The notes: a model not told the origin generated them from the sequence alone. Positions 1-9,017 are shown, counted from the first letter of the stretch. The stretch: 64,000 bases of DNA from an uncultured Candidatus Melainabacteria bacterium (GCA_934692625.1 CAKUUC010000013.1:1-64000), one strand, 5' to 3'. Numbers and translations are program-made.

Positions 1-1084
1 TATTTCCAATAACCCCACCTGAAACACTCTTGTTTACAGAATATGCTGAGTTATTAACAAAATTTCCTGTAATATTTCCAATAGAGCCGGTATCTCTGTT
101 AAAAATCGTTCCACCTGAAACATTGCTGCTTCCTGTTGTTTTGGAGTAATTTCCAATAAAATCACCCGTAATATCACCGATTTTACCAAAATTTTCTATC
201 GCTCCACCGTAAGCCCATGTTCCTGAAGAAACAGCGTAATTTCCTATGAAATTGCCTTTTATATCTCCAATAGTTGAATTGGTGCCATTATATATAGCAC
301 CGCCTGTTGATTGCGCAACTGTTGAATCGGTGTGGTTCCCGATAAAGTTTCCTGTAATATTTCCTATTGTGGCATAATTAAAAATAGCACCACCAAACAT
401 ACCATAACCATAATTAGAACTCGTCAAAACTCCCGGACCTTGTGCATAGTTGCCTATAAAATCACCTGTTATATCGCCGATTTTGTTATAATTTGTAATC
501 GCTCCGCCTCTTGATTGGTGTGTCTGAGAAATAAGAGCATTTCCTATAAAATTGGCATTTATATTATTTACTGTTCCATCGTTATATAATACGCCACCAT
601 GACAAGAACCGTTACAAGTTATCGTGTTACCTGCGTAGTTACCTTTTATATTGTCAATAAGGGCGTTTGAGTTATTTGTAATTACTCTTTGGTTGGTCAA
701 ATTTGCATTGATAACCGTCAAATCAAGAGTACCGATTTTCCCGTTTGCTCGATTATTCAAATATGATACATTTTGGTCAATATAGTTCCCGATAATTGTT
801 GTGTCTGACAAATCTTGGTTATTTGTAGTAGCAGAAAGTGCAGGAAGTGTTGAATCGTATTTCAAAACAACATCAGAACCGGCGTCTTTTATTAGTTTTT
901 CGCCGTTTGTTGATGGGTCAACTTCCCAACCGTAATTTAAAGTTGTATCACCTGTTCCGTATTCAGCTTTCTTCAAATCTTCTGTGGTAGTTGCGTTTGC
1001 GTTTATCCCAAATGAAGTTAATCCTGCAATAACAGCAACTGACAAAAGTTTTACGGCAACACTTTTAGTACTATTTTTACACAT
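1..1084 (-). CDS. secreted repeat protein, adhesin-like (partial, runs off the left edge)
   Basis: The frame is open from the ATG at 1084 to base 1, so only the N-terminal ~361 residues are present. A hydrophobic stretch (about residues 7-27, ending ...GINANA) looks like a signal peptide. From about residue 120 the protein is built of imperfect units of roughly 30 residues containing GGAIxN, IGDITGDFIGN and variants, the pattern of beta-helix or autotransporter-like surface proteins. An in-frame ATG at 1099 is possible, but the GAGGA preceding 1084 makes 1084 the better start. Substrate or ligand is unknown. The C-terminal anchoring region is outside the window. Confidence 0.7.
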   Translation of the reverse strand, partial: MCKNSTKSVAVKLLSVAVIAGLTSFGINANATTTEDLKKAEYGTGDTTLNYGWEVDPSTNGEKLIKDAGSDVVLKYDSTLPALSATTNNQDLSDTTIIGNYIDQNVSYLNNRANGKIGTLDLTVINANLTNQRVITNNSNALIDNIKGNYAGNTITCNGSCHGGVLYNDGTVNNINANFIGNALISQTHQSRGGAITNYNKIGDITGDFIGNYAQGPGVLTSSNYGYGMFGGAIFNYATIGNITGNFIGNHTDSTVAQSTGGAIYNGTNSTIGDIKGNFIGNYAVSSGTWAYGGAIENFGKIGDITGDFIGNYSKTTGSSNVSGGTIFNRDTGSIGNITGNFVNNSAYSVNKSVSGGVIGN

Positions 1085-1106
1085 ACAAAATATCCTCATA
1101 TTTCTA

Positions 1107-1125
1107 CCGATATTTTTTCTATCGG
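1107..1125 (-). promoter_or_regulatory. inverted repeat in the leader of the repeat-protein gene
   Basis: CCGATA and TATCGG flank a 7-base A/T loop just upstream of the translation start of the surface protein. It could be an RNA hairpin in the 5' leader or a protein site. It is not followed by a T-run in the gene's direction, so it is not an obvious terminator. The function is inferred from position only. Confidence 0.35.
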
Positions 1126-1259
1126 CGTTAACACAAAGTAACTTTAGGGTTTTATAGAAAATTTTTACAAAATTTAATATCCAGCCTTGATGTACATTTT
1201 TATTATAATACTTTTTAATTAATTTTTCAACCCTTTGGGATTAATTCTTTACATATTTA

Positions 1260-1935
1260 ATGATTTTAAACAGATTCTGAATAACAAGAAAATTAAATGC
1301 TCATTAACATTCGCAAAAATTTTCTAAGTTTTCAGAATGACGTATTTCTTTGGTAATCCCCCCAAATAGTCATGCCGAACTTGATTCGGCATCTTTTCCA
1401 TAGTCAAAATAAAACGAATAATTAAGTCCCTAAAACCCTTGTTAAATCTTGATATGAAACGACCCTGAAACTAGTTCAGGGTGACCTTTTGGGGATATTC
1501 TATTGCTTATTTTATTAATTTGCCTGTATTGGAAAAGTAGGTTGGCGTTGCCACGCCAACGGCGTTATTCTTTATAACAGATTCTGAATAACAAGAAAAT
1601 TAAATGCTCATTACATTCGCAAAAATTTTCTAAGTTTTCAGAATGACGTATTCCTTGCTAAGCCTACCAATTAGTCACTCTGAACTTGATTCAGAGTCTG
1701 TTTTTATGCTGGTGATGAACGAATTATAAACACATTCTGAATAAGATTGCAATAAAAATTGCTTGATTTTTAATCTTTTCAGAATGACGAAACCCTTGCC
1801 AATCCACCCAAATAGTCACTCTGAACTTGATTCAGAGTCTGTTTCTATGCTGGAGATGAACGAATTATAAGCATATTCTGAATAAGATTGTAATAAAAAT
1901 TGCTTGATTTTTAATCTTTTCAGAATGACCGATAA
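1260..1935. repeat. cluster of dispersed palindromic repeats (spacer without genes)
   Basis: The 875-base spacer 1085-1959 holds no credible ORF. It contains four copies of a hairpin repeat that starts near ATTCTGAATAA and ends TTTTCAGAATGAC (about 1270-1342, 1577-1648, 1730-1789, 1872-1930). Short REP-like palindromes lie between them (about 1368-1392, 1461-1486, 1675-1701, 1815-1841), and one GC-rich palindrome sits at 1541-1560. The same modules recur in other spacers of this window. Confidence 0.8.
1541..1560. repeat. GC-rich palindrome, module C of the composite repeat
   Basis: GTTGGCGT and ACGCCAAC pair perfectly around the loop TGCC. A near copy is at 7273-7292 and degenerate relatives lie near 37070-37130, 40688-40705 and 41810-41837, each close to the ATTCTGAA/TTCAGAAT hairpin. 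This indicates a composite mobile or structural repeat rather than a terminator for a specific gene. Confidence 0.6.
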
Positions 1936-1959
1936 AAAATTTTATAATAACTTTGGTTT

Positions 1960-4900
1960 TTATATCAAATCCAGTTTGCACAAGTGTTTGTATGCGCAAT
2001 TTTTACATTCACCATTTGGGTCTTCTTTTATCGGTTCAAATTCAAAATTTTTGATTTTTTCATAAGTTGAGTTTATTAAGTTTTCAATATATTCCATATC
2101 TTCATTTATCAAATTTTTGTAAACATTTTTGGCATGGTTTTCTACATAAATCAATCCGACTTGAGAAACTTTTTTGCCGGTTGCTTTTTCAAATGCATAT
2201 TTATAAAAGCAAAGTTGATTGAAATAATTTTCTTTTGGTTGATTTGGCGCAACTTTTGTTCCACTCACCGGTGTTCCTGTTTTGTAGTCGTATAATTCAT
2301 AGGTTCCATCTGAATTTTTCTCAATTCGGTCTATTTTTCCTGTTACAAAGTTTTCTCCGACTTGAACTCCGTCAAATGTATATTCAACTTCTGCAATTCT
2401 ATCAACTGGGATAGATGAAAAATAAGGATAATAGTTTTCTAGCATTTTTATGCCGGATTTCTCAAATTTTTCTTTCATCGCTGCAGTTGTAAATCTTGTA
2501 TTATCCAGTCCATCGTAGAACTCTTTTTTTATTTTTTCAATTTCCGGATACTCGCCTGTTTGTTTTGCAATTTTTACCGAATTTTCTAACAATTTATGAA
2601 TAATTGAACCAAAGTTTGCGTGGTCCCAATTTGCTTCTTCTACATCAATACCAAGAACTTTTATGTAGAAAAATTTTCTTGGGCACGCTAAATAGTCATT
2701 CAAACGACTTGGCGATAGTACGACATTTTTTACGCGTTCTTCGATTTCTGATTTGAAGGCTTTTTGGTTGTCATAAACCTCTCTTGAAATACTTCTGACA
2801 AATTCTTGAGTGAAATCGTCTTCTTTATATTCAAATTGTTGACTGTCAAAATCATAGTTTGCAAAATCTGCAAGATACTTTGTAATTTGTTGGGTTTTTT
2901 TGTCGCACATATCTGCAAAAGATAGGCACAAACTGTGTTTTGCTCTTGTGATTCCAACAAATAAAAGTTTTGTTAGTTCTCTATCTTTTCTTAATTGTTG
3001 TTCTTCTTTATCATAAACTGGGTCGGTAATCAGTTTGTATTCTCCTGCCATTCTAAAATCTTCCCAATTTTTAGCAATTAAATTAGGTAAATAAACATAT
3101 TCAAATTCTCGACCTTTTGATCCGTGGTAAGTCGTTAATTGTACAGCGTTTTGAACAAGAGAATCTTTGTCTAAACAGATATCAATTTCATTATTAAGGC
3201 AATCGTCTAAATATTCAACGAAATCTTTCAAACCGGTTGCTTGATTTATGTTAGAAAAATCAGAGGCTTCTGACAATAATTTTTTAATTCCCTGCAAGTT
3301 TTCGCTTCTATTTAATTCCGTTGTAAAGAAAAATTCGAGAATTCCTGTTCTATTTAAAATTTCAACTATTGTATTTCTTAAATCATTTGTTGCTGAATAT
3401 TTTTGAAGGTAGAAAAAAGTGTTCAAAAAATTTTCTATTTTTTCAGGATTTTTCCAATCTTTTAATCGTTGCATAATTGAGATAAAATCGTTTGGTTTTT
3501 CTTTTTTTAGAAGTCTTTTTTCTTGCAAAATTTTGTTATAATCTTCTAGGTCTATTTTGAACGGTTCAGATAATATCAAGCCAAAAAGTTTGTCGCTCGA
3601 CATTAAATAATTGTCTAAAGCTTTCAAGTAAAAATAAACTATGATGGTTGATTTTATTGAAAAAATACTTTTTCCTTCGTCGATTTGAAACGGAATATTT
3701 TTTGCTTTTAGCAGTTCGCCAAAGGTTTGCAATTCTTGACGTTTTTTTGCAATTATTGCAATTTGGGATAATTCAGTCGGGCAGTTTTCTGATTTGACCA
3801 GTTTTTCTATATTTTCGACAATATAATTGAATTCTTGCAAAGTGTCGCCAAATTGAAGTCGTTTTATTTTTTTATCTTTGGGAATAATATTTGGATTTTT
3901 TGCAATTAATTTTTTAGAAATATTTTTTGCTTTGAATTTTTCATTGTTTTCTAATCTCGATTGGTCTTGCTTAATAACTTCATAACTAAAATCAAGTACT
4001 GATTGAGTTGAACGGTTGTTTTCATTTAGGCATATAACTTTTGTGTCAGGGTATCTGAGTAAAAAGTTTTCGATATTATCTATGTTAGCGCCTTGAAATC
4101 CGTAGATAATTTGGTCATCATCACCTACGACCAAAATATTTTTCTCGTTATTCCCGTCTAACAGTTGGAAAATAATTTCATTCTGCAAATCGTTTGTATC
4201 TTGATATTCATCGACTAAGAAATATCTGTATTTGTTAGAAACTTCTCGCAAAAAAGTTATATCTTCTTCAAAAGCGCTGAGGACAAAATTTATCATATCA
4301 GAAAAGTCAATAAGGCTTAGTGCGTGCATTTTGTTTGAATACAATTCATATAAAGTCCAAAGTTCTTTTGCTTTTTCGATATTTGTTTTAATTTTTTCAA
4401 TTTCTGCTAGTCGAGTTTTGTTACGTGTTTCACCTTTAGCAAGTCGTTCTTCTATTTCAAATTCAACTTCACGCAATCTTGGCATAAGGGTTGGATTTGT
4501 ATCTATATTTTTGAGATATTCTTCTTTTGAAACTCTTTGGCTTTTGAGTTTTTCAATGTAGTTTATAAAATCTTTTGCAAAATGGTATCTGTCTGCTTTG
4601 TTTGGAATAAAAAATTGTAAATTGGCTTCATCTATACAATCTTTCATAATTTTAATTTTTTCAGTTCCTGTAATTAGGCGCAATCCAACCCCGAGCGAAA
4701 ACTGTTGTGGATAAAGTTTGATTATGTCGTTACAAAAAGAGTGATAGGTGTAAATATCGACAGATGATGCAAGAATTCCCATTTTTTTAGTCAAACGCTG
4801 TTTCATTTCAGTTGCTGCAGCATCGGAAAATGTCAGACACAAAATAGAACTCGGTTCAATTCCTTGTGTTAACATTTTTTCAATACGTTGAATAATTGTG

Positions 4901-4998
4901 AAAGTTTTACCTGTTCCAGGACCTGCCAGTAGCATGATTTGTCCTTTTAAATTGTCAATTGCTTCTTGTTGTTTTGCGTTTGGTTTAATTCCAGCCAT
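1960..4998 (-). CDS. UvrD/Rep-type helicase fused to a PD-(D/E)XK Fe-S nuclease
   Basis: Superfamily 1A DNA helicase of 1012 residues. Visible are Walker A AGPGTGKT (25-32), the DEYQD Walker B region (about 260-265), GDDDQIIYGFQGA (about 290-303), TTYHGSKGREFEYVYLPN (about 620-637) and FVGITRAK (about 680). The C-terminal part is a RecB/Cas4-like nuclease: SPSRLNDYLACPRKFFY (about 765), YDYKTG (about 903), and a final CX2CX5C. With the cysteine near 772 this gives the four-Cys Fe-S set of AddB/Cas4 nucleases. Role inferred: processing of double-strand breaks, AdnAB/AddAB-like, in one polypeptide. AGAGGAAA precedes the ATG. Confidence 0.88.
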   Translation of the reverse strand: MAGIKPNAKQQEAIDNLKGQIMLLAGPGTGKTFTIIQRIEKMLTQGIEPSSILCLTFSDAAATEMKQRLTKKMGILASSVDIYTYHSFCNDIIKLYPQQFSLGVGLRLITGTEKIKIMKDCIDEANLQFFIPNKADRYHFAKDFINYIEKLKSQRVSKEEYLKNIDTNPTLMPRLREVEFEIEERLAKGETRNKTRLAEIEKIKTNIEKAKELWTLYELYSNKMHALSLIDFSDMINFVLSAFEEDITFLREVSNKYRYFLVDEYQDTNDLQNEIIFQLLDGNNEKNILVVGDDDQIIYGFQGANIDNIENFLLRYPDTKVICLNENNRSTQSVLDFSYEVIKQDQSRLENNEKFKAKNISKKLIAKNPNIIPKDKKIKRLQFGDTLQEFNYIVENIEKLVKSENCPTELSQIAIIAKKRQELQTFGELLKAKNIPFQIDEGKSIFSIKSTIIVYFYLKALDNYLMSSDKLFGLILSEPFKIDLEDYNKILQEKRLLKKEKPNDFISIMQRLKDWKNPEKIENFLNTFFYLQKYSATNDLRNTIVEILNRTGILEFFFTTELNRSENLQGIKKLLSEASDFSNINQATGLKDFVEYLDDCLNNEIDICLDKDSLVQNAVQLTTYHGSKGREFEYVYLPNLIAKNWEDFRMAGEYKLITDPVYDKEEQQLRKDRELTKLLFVGITRAKHSLCLSFADMCDKKTQQITKYLADFANYDFDSQQFEYKEDDFTQEFVRSISREVYDNQKAFKSEIEERVKNVVLSPSRLNDYLACPRKFFYIKVLGIDVEEANWDHANFGSIIHKLLENSVKIAKQTGEYPEIEKIKKEFYDGLDNTRFTTAAMKEKFEKSGIKMLENYYPYFSSIPVDRIAEVEYTFDGVQVGENFVTGKIDRIEKNSDGTYELYDYKTGTPVSGTKVAPNQPKENYFNQLCFYKYAFEKATGKKVSQVGLIYVENHAKNVYKNLINEDMEYIENLINSTYEKIKNFEFEPIKEDPNGECKNCAYKHLCKLDLI

Positions 4999-5158
4999 TA
5001 TTTTCCTCTTTTTGTTAGTTAAAACATTATTTTAGCACGTAGTGATTATGATGACAAATCCGTTAAACTTTTGAAGTTTTACAAATTTTTACTTTCAAAT
5101 TTAGTTTTGAAGTTTTATAATTATTCAAAAGGGAAAAGTTACGGGAGAAATTGAAAAG

Positions 5159-5776
5159 ATGAGTGGATATAGTTTTGAGTTAATCACAGGTCCAATGAGT
5201 TGCGGAAAGACAGAAGAACTTTTGCGCAGAATTAGACGTTGTATTATTGCGAAGAAAAAAGTTATTGTGATTTCTCCTGATGTTGATACAAGAGCAAAAG
5301 GAGATTATATAGAATCTCGTAACGGTTTGTGGTTAGATGCGGTTAAGGTTAAACATTCAGTACAGATTTTGAGTTTGGTAAAAGATGCTCAGGTTGTAGC
5401 AATTGATGAATTGCAATTCTTTGATAAAAATATTGCCAAGGTTATTACTCAGTTGATGAATGAAGGTAGAAAAGTTATTGGTACAGGCTTGGATTTAGAT
5501 TTTAAAGCGGAACCGTTTGGGTCAATGCCTGAACTTCTTAGTATTGCAACAACGGTAGATAAGTTGCATGCTGTTTGTATGAAATGCGGTTGTGAGCATG
5601 CCACAAGGACTCAAAGATTGATTGACGGAAAACCTGCTGATAAAAATTCTCCATTGATTATGATTGGTGGAGATGAAACTTATGAAGCAAGGTGTGTAAA
5701 ATGTTACGAATTACCGGACGTTAAGGCTAAGCAAAAAGCCCTTGGTTTCAAGTTATTACAATTTACAAAAGACTAA
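5159..5776 (+). CDS. tdk: thymidine kinase
   Basis: Type II thymidine kinase (ATP + thymidine to dTMP), cytoplasmic pyrimidine salvage. GPMSCGKT at residues 11-18 is the P-loop. AIDELQFF (about 80-87) is the Walker B/lasso-proximal motif. Two cysteine pairs, CMKCG (about 140) and CVKC (about 180), form the structural zinc site. 205 residues is normal for the family. It stands alone between the helicase (divergent) and ctpA; GGGAG lies 12 bases upstream of the ATG. Other salvage genes in the window are udp and deoB. Confidence 0.95.
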   Translation: MSGYSFELITGPMSCGKTEELLRRIRRCIIAKKKVIVISPDVDTRAKGDYIESRNGLWLDAVKVKHSVQILSLVKDAQVVAIDELQFFDKNIAKVITQLMNEGRKVIGTGLDLDFKAEPFGSMPELLSIATTVDKLHAVCMKCGCEHATRTQRLIDGKPADKNSPLIMIGGDETYEARCVKCYELPDVKAKQKALGFKLLQFTKD

Positions 5777-5825
5777 TTTTTTCACTAGGTGATTATTGGA
5801 GATAATTCTATTTCACATTTTGGGT

Positions 5826-5845
5826 GAAATGTGTTAATATAGGTT
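5826..5845 (+). promoter_or_regulatory. inverted repeat between tdk and ctpA
   Basis: CACATTT and AAATGTG flank TGGGTG, about 50 bases after tdk. No T-run follows, so it may be an operator, or a weak hairpin ahead of a ctpA promoter (TTAATATAG-like sequence follows). It lies in the 161-base gap; nothing else is evident there apart from the GGAGG ribosome site of ctpA. Confidence 0.3.
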
Positions 5846-5937
5846 TATGATAACTTCACATATTTCCTTAACGGAAACTTTTTTGTAAAAGTTTCGTCTG
5901 AACTAAACGGGTGAGGTTATTGGAGGTGTAAATAAGA

Positions 5938-7170
5938 ATGAGAAAAATTATGAAAAGAAGTATTATATTTTTAGCGATATTTATCTTTTTGTTTGGCTGG
6001 ATTGTGCGTTCAAATGTTCAAGCATCAACTCCGGTAGAATTGTATGACAATGTGTGGCGATTGATTAACACAAAATATGTTGACCCGACAAACAATGAAC
6101 AAGATTGGGGAAAATGGCGCCACAAGTATGATAATGTAATCAGAACAGATGAGGATGCTTACGTTGCAATTGAAACAATGGTTGCAAGTTTGAATGACCC
6201 GTACACAAAATTCTTAGATCCGAAAGAATTTTCAGATGAAACAGGTTCAATTAAAGGTTCGTTGAAAGGTATCGGTATTCAAATCGGTGTTAAGGACGGC
6301 AAATTGATGGTTATTGCTCCGATTGAAGATACTCCGGCTGAGAAAGCAGGATTGTTGGCAGATGATGAAATCATTGCAATTGACGGAAAAAGTACAAAAG
6401 GTATTACTGTAGACAAAGCGGCAGACCAAATTCGTGGTGAAGAAGGAACTCAAGTTCGCTTGCTTGTTAAACGTAAAGATTTAGAACCTAGAGAATACAC
6501 AATTACAAGAGCAGAAATTGAAATTAAATCAGTTTCGCAAAAAATTCCTGATAATATCACTATGCCAAAAGATATATGCTATATCAGATTGAGTTCTTTT
6601 ATCAGCAGAAATGCATCTAAAGAAGTTTCTGATATCTTGCAAAACTCTCCATATAAAAAGGCATTTATTATTGACTTGCGTTCAAATCCGGGAGGATTGT
6701 TGAGTAATGCGATTTATATTTCAGACATGTTCTTGAATGGCGGCGCAATAGTTAGTACTGTTGACCGTGACGGATATAAAGAAACTCAAAAAGCGACAAG
6801 AGGTGTTTTGACAACAAAACCGTTAGTAATTTTAGTTGACAAGGGTTCTGCTTCCGCTAGTGAAATCTTTTCAGGCGCAATGAAAGATAATAAGAGAGCT
6901 GTAATCGTTGGTACACAATCTTTTGGTAAAGGGTTGGTTCAAGAAATCAATAAACTTCCGAACAATTCAGGTATTAACATTACAATTCAAAAATATTTGA
7001 CTCCAAACGGAACAGATATTCACAAAAAAGGTATTACTCCTGATGTGTTGGTAGAGTTTACCGAAGATGATATAAAAAATAAAAATGATGTTCAGTTGAA
7101 AAAAGCGATTGAAATTGCAAGAGAACTTTCAAATGGAACATATATGGTAAATAATAATTTCACATATTAA
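5938..7170 (+). CDS. ctpA: C-terminal processing (tail-specific) protease, S41A family
   Basis: Periplasmic or membrane-anchored serine protease of 410 residues. An uncleaved or cleavable hydrophobic segment (about 7-29) is followed by an S41 N-terminal region, a PDZ domain (GIGIQIG near 111 onward, GLLADDEIIAIDGKST) and the protease core. The core shows IDLRSNPGGLL, GSASASE (303-309, nucleophile serine) and FGKG with Lys331 as general base. In cyanobacteria relatives mature PsbA; here, without photosynthesis, envelope-protein processing is more likely. A strong GGAGG lies upstream. An in-frame ATG at codon 4 is an alternative start. Confidence 0.93.
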   Translation: MRKIMKRSIIFLAIFIFLFGWIVRSNVQASTPVELYDNVWRLINTKYVDPTNNEQDWGKWRHKYDNVIRTDEDAYVAIETMVASLNDPYTKFLDPKEFSDETGSIKGSLKGIGIQIGVKDGKLMVIAPIEDTPAEKAGLLADDEIIAIDGKSTKGITVDKAADQIRGEEGTQVRLLVKRKDLEPREYTITRAEIEIKSVSQKIPDNITMPKDICYIRLSSFISRNASKEVSDILQNSPYKKAFIIDLRSNPGGLLSNAIYISDMFLNGGAIVSTVDRDGYKETQKATRGVLTTKPLVILVDKGSASASEIFSGAMKDNKRAVIVGTQSFGKGLVQEINKLPNNSGINITIQKYLTPNGTDIHKKGITPDVLVEFTEDDIKNKNDVQLKKAIEIARELSNGTYMVNNNFTY

Positions 7171-7191
7171 AAATTGATTAGATAGAAACAG

Positions 7192-7231
7192 AAAAAACGA
7201 GGCTTGTAAATTTACAAATGCCTCGTTTTTA
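7192..7231 (+). terminator. rho-independent terminator after ctpA
   Basis: AACGAGGC (7196-7203) pairs with GCCTCGTT (7220-7227) and continues into a T-run. A-residues on the other side make it potentially bidirectional. Confidence 0.88.
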
Positions 7232-7272
7232 TTGTGTCCACAATCCAGAAAAAGCATGCCTTGAAAATGTCG

Positions 7273-7373
7273 GTTGGCATTGCCACGCCAACAACGTTAA
7301 TTTACCAGATTCTGAATAGACTAAAAATCACTTTTCGCATGCTCAAAGGATTTTTTAAGCCTTTCAGAATGAC
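7273..7373. repeat. composite palindromic repeat (modules C and A)
   Basis: The GC-rich palindrome (7273-7292) is followed by the ATTCTGAA...TTCAGAAT hairpin (about 7304-7373). The interior of this copy (AAAAATCACTTTTCGCATGC) differs from the AATCTACGC type and matches the copy at 9022-9090, because both belong to a longer duplicated block. Confidence 0.7.
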
Positions 7374-7580
7374 AACAGCTTTGCTATTTCCTTCTGCTTT
7401 GTTTCAATTCCTTAACAAAAAAACGTAACATTACAAAATGTAAAAATTATTTTAAAACCTCGAAAGCCTTGATATAATTCCTTTATGGTATGGTATGGTA
7501 TGGTGTGGCGGGGCGGTGTACTTATGGGCAAAAATACTCCATAATAATAAAAAGACACAGGAAGATAAGGAGTACAAAAA
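7304..7580 (+). repeat. direct repeat, copy 1 (promoter region of the intact pilin gene)
   Basis: About 275 bases here are nearly identical to about 9018-9297. The block includes the palindromic repeat, a short A/T-rich tract, TATAAT, a TATGG pentamer array and the ribosome site region. It ends immediately before the coding sequence at 7583. The second copy precedes a pilin remnant, so the two blocks record a duplication of promoter plus gene. Confidence 0.85.
7473..7508 (+). promoter_or_regulatory. promoter with TATGG pentamer array
   Basis: TATAAT (7473-7478) is followed 5 bases later by four tandem TATGG units (7484-7503) and a TGTGG variant (7504-7508). The expected transcription start falls in the first pentamers. 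The identical array at 9201-9225 follows the second TATAAT. The array lies in the leader or initiation region, where slippage could change expression; that is inference. Confidence 0.55.
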
Positions 7581-7582
7581 CC

Positions 7583-8344
7583 ATGAAAAAGAAAGCATTT
7601 ACGTTGGCAGAAGTATTGATAACACTCGGTATTATCGGTGTAATTGCTGCAATGACAATGCCAATGATAAATAATAAATATAGAGAAACAAAAACTGTTT
7701 CAAAATTAACTCAAACTTATAGTATTTTGCAACAAGCATTTCAGTTGGCTATCAAAGATGAAAGTGGTCCGGGTAGTTGGAATATTATAGCATCATCTGC
7801 CAGCGGTGCAAATAATATGGCAAAGCCTTTGATTAGTCAGATGAAATTATCGCAGGATTGTGGAACAACGTCTAATCCTACTATTGGTCAAAATTGCATA
7901 TCAAATACTAAAATGAAATATTTAAACGGAAATCAATTTAATGGTAACAATTGGAATTTGGCAAGAGAAGGAAATACATACAAAGTTTTATTGCTCAATG
8001 GTGTTTCTTTAACTTTCCACCCGAGAAGTGCTGCGTGCAACTTGTCTTCGGATACTTTTGTTTATTGTCTTGATAAATCAACTTCCGCTTGTACTTGCGG
8101 GTATATTTTGGCAGATATTGACGGTCCAAATCATGGACAAAATCGTTTAGGTTGGGACGTTTTTCAATTTTTCTTGACTGACCATGGGATTTTTCCGAGT
8201 GGTGGAAATCCAAAAACCCAATATGTTACGGGAAATGATACCGAAGGTTGGGGTGCGACTTGGTGGGTTCTGAACAAGAAAAACACAGCTTATCAAAGAT
8301 GTTTATCACAATTAAAAATAGACGGTCAGTCTAAATGTAAGTAA
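7583..8344 (+). CDS. prepilin-type (type IV pilin/pseudopilin-like) protein
   Basis: 253 residues starting at ATG 7583, with AAGGAG 10 bases upstream. The longer reading frame from 7490 runs through the promoter array and is unlikely. A short basic leader is followed by the class III signal and hydrophobic helix AFTLAEVLITLGIIGVIAAM, cleaved by PilD-type peptidase and N-methylated in the family. The C-terminal part is Cys-rich and contains ADIDG...NRLGWDVFQFF, which resembles motifs in the pilin at 40737 and the remnant at 9296. Likely a minor pilin or pseudopilin; substrate unknown. Confidence 0.85.
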   Translation: MKKKAFTLAEVLITLGIIGVIAAMTMPMINNKYRETKTVSKLTQTYSILQQAFQLAIKDESGPGSWNIIASSASGANNMAKPLISQMKLSQDCGTTSNPTIGQNCISNTKMKYLNGNQFNGNNWNLAREGNTYKVLLLNGVSLTFHPRSAACNLSSDTFVYCLDKSTSACTCGYILADIDGPNHGQNRLGWDVFQFFLTDHGIFPSGGNPKTQYVTGNDTEGWGATWWVLNKKNTAYQRCLSQLKIDGQSKCK

Positions 8345-9017
8345 GGTTTTTCAAAGTGAACCTACTAATCTATGGTGAGAAGTTTTTAAACAGATTCTGA
8401 ATAAGATAAAATCTACGCAATTAGAAATTGCTTGATTTTTAATCTTTTCAGAATGACGAAACCCTTTGGTAGGTTCACCAACTTGTCACTCTGAACAGCA
8501 CGAACGCTAGTGAGTGCGTAGATTCAGAGTCTGTTTTATATGAAGGAGTAGAACACTTAATACAGACAGATTGTTACAAAGCGAACCAACGAACCTATGG
8601 TGAGTTGTGTGAGTCTGTATGCGTAGGCGAAGCCGAAGAAGAATAACAAGAAAATTAAATGCTCAAATTTTTTCGCATAAATTTTCTAAGTTTTCTCCAA
8701 TGACGTATTTCTTGCTATACCCACCAATTAGTCATGCTGAACAGCACGAGCAGTGTGCGAAATGAAGTGAAGACACGATTAATGCGAGTACGGAGATTCG
8801 GTATCTCTTCCAAAGTCAAAATAAAACAAATATTAAGATACTAAAATCCTTGTTTATCTTGCTATGAAGCGACCCTGAAACTAGTTCAGGGTGACCTCTT
8901 TGTGGGTATTTGTTCACTATTTGTACAATGACAAAATCCTTGCTAGACACACCAACTGGTCATTCCGGACTCCGATCCGGAATCTGTTTACAAAGATTGT
9001 ACAAATTCGTTATTTAC
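8345..9017. repeat. gene-free spacer filled with palindromic repeats
   Basis: No gene is visible here. A clean copy of the ATTCTGAA/TTCAGAAT hairpin lies at 8390-8458 and a decayed one at about 8637-8703. REP-like palindromes occur at 8870-8895 (ACCCTGAA/TTCAGGGT) and 8959-8986 (ATTCCGGA/TCCGGAAT). Two further palindromes (about 8486-8535 and 8730-8812) carry extra sequence beginning CAGCACGA in their loops. Confidence 0.7.

Noticed and set aside
332..514. 60-codon frame on the plus strand within the repeat protein
   Set aside because: It is antisense to the strongly patterned minus-strand repeat protein and has no independent support.
1260..1935. CRISPR-like spaced repeats
   Set aside because: Repeats are long self-complementary hairpins of unequal spacing with homologous, not unique, intervening sequence; no cas genes are near.
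4232..4561. 109-codon plus-strand frame inside the helicase gene
   Set aside because: Antisense shadow of a conserved helicase coding region with low-complexity composition.
7234..7428. 64-codon open frame after ctpA
   Set aside because: It runs through the palindromic repeat block. The similar frame at 8891-9145 exists only because the DNA block is duplicated; there is no ribosome site.
7490..7582. Longer start for the pilin at 7583
   Set aside because: The extra 31 codons cross the TATGG array and lie before the AAGGAG ribosome site; pilin leaders in this window are short.
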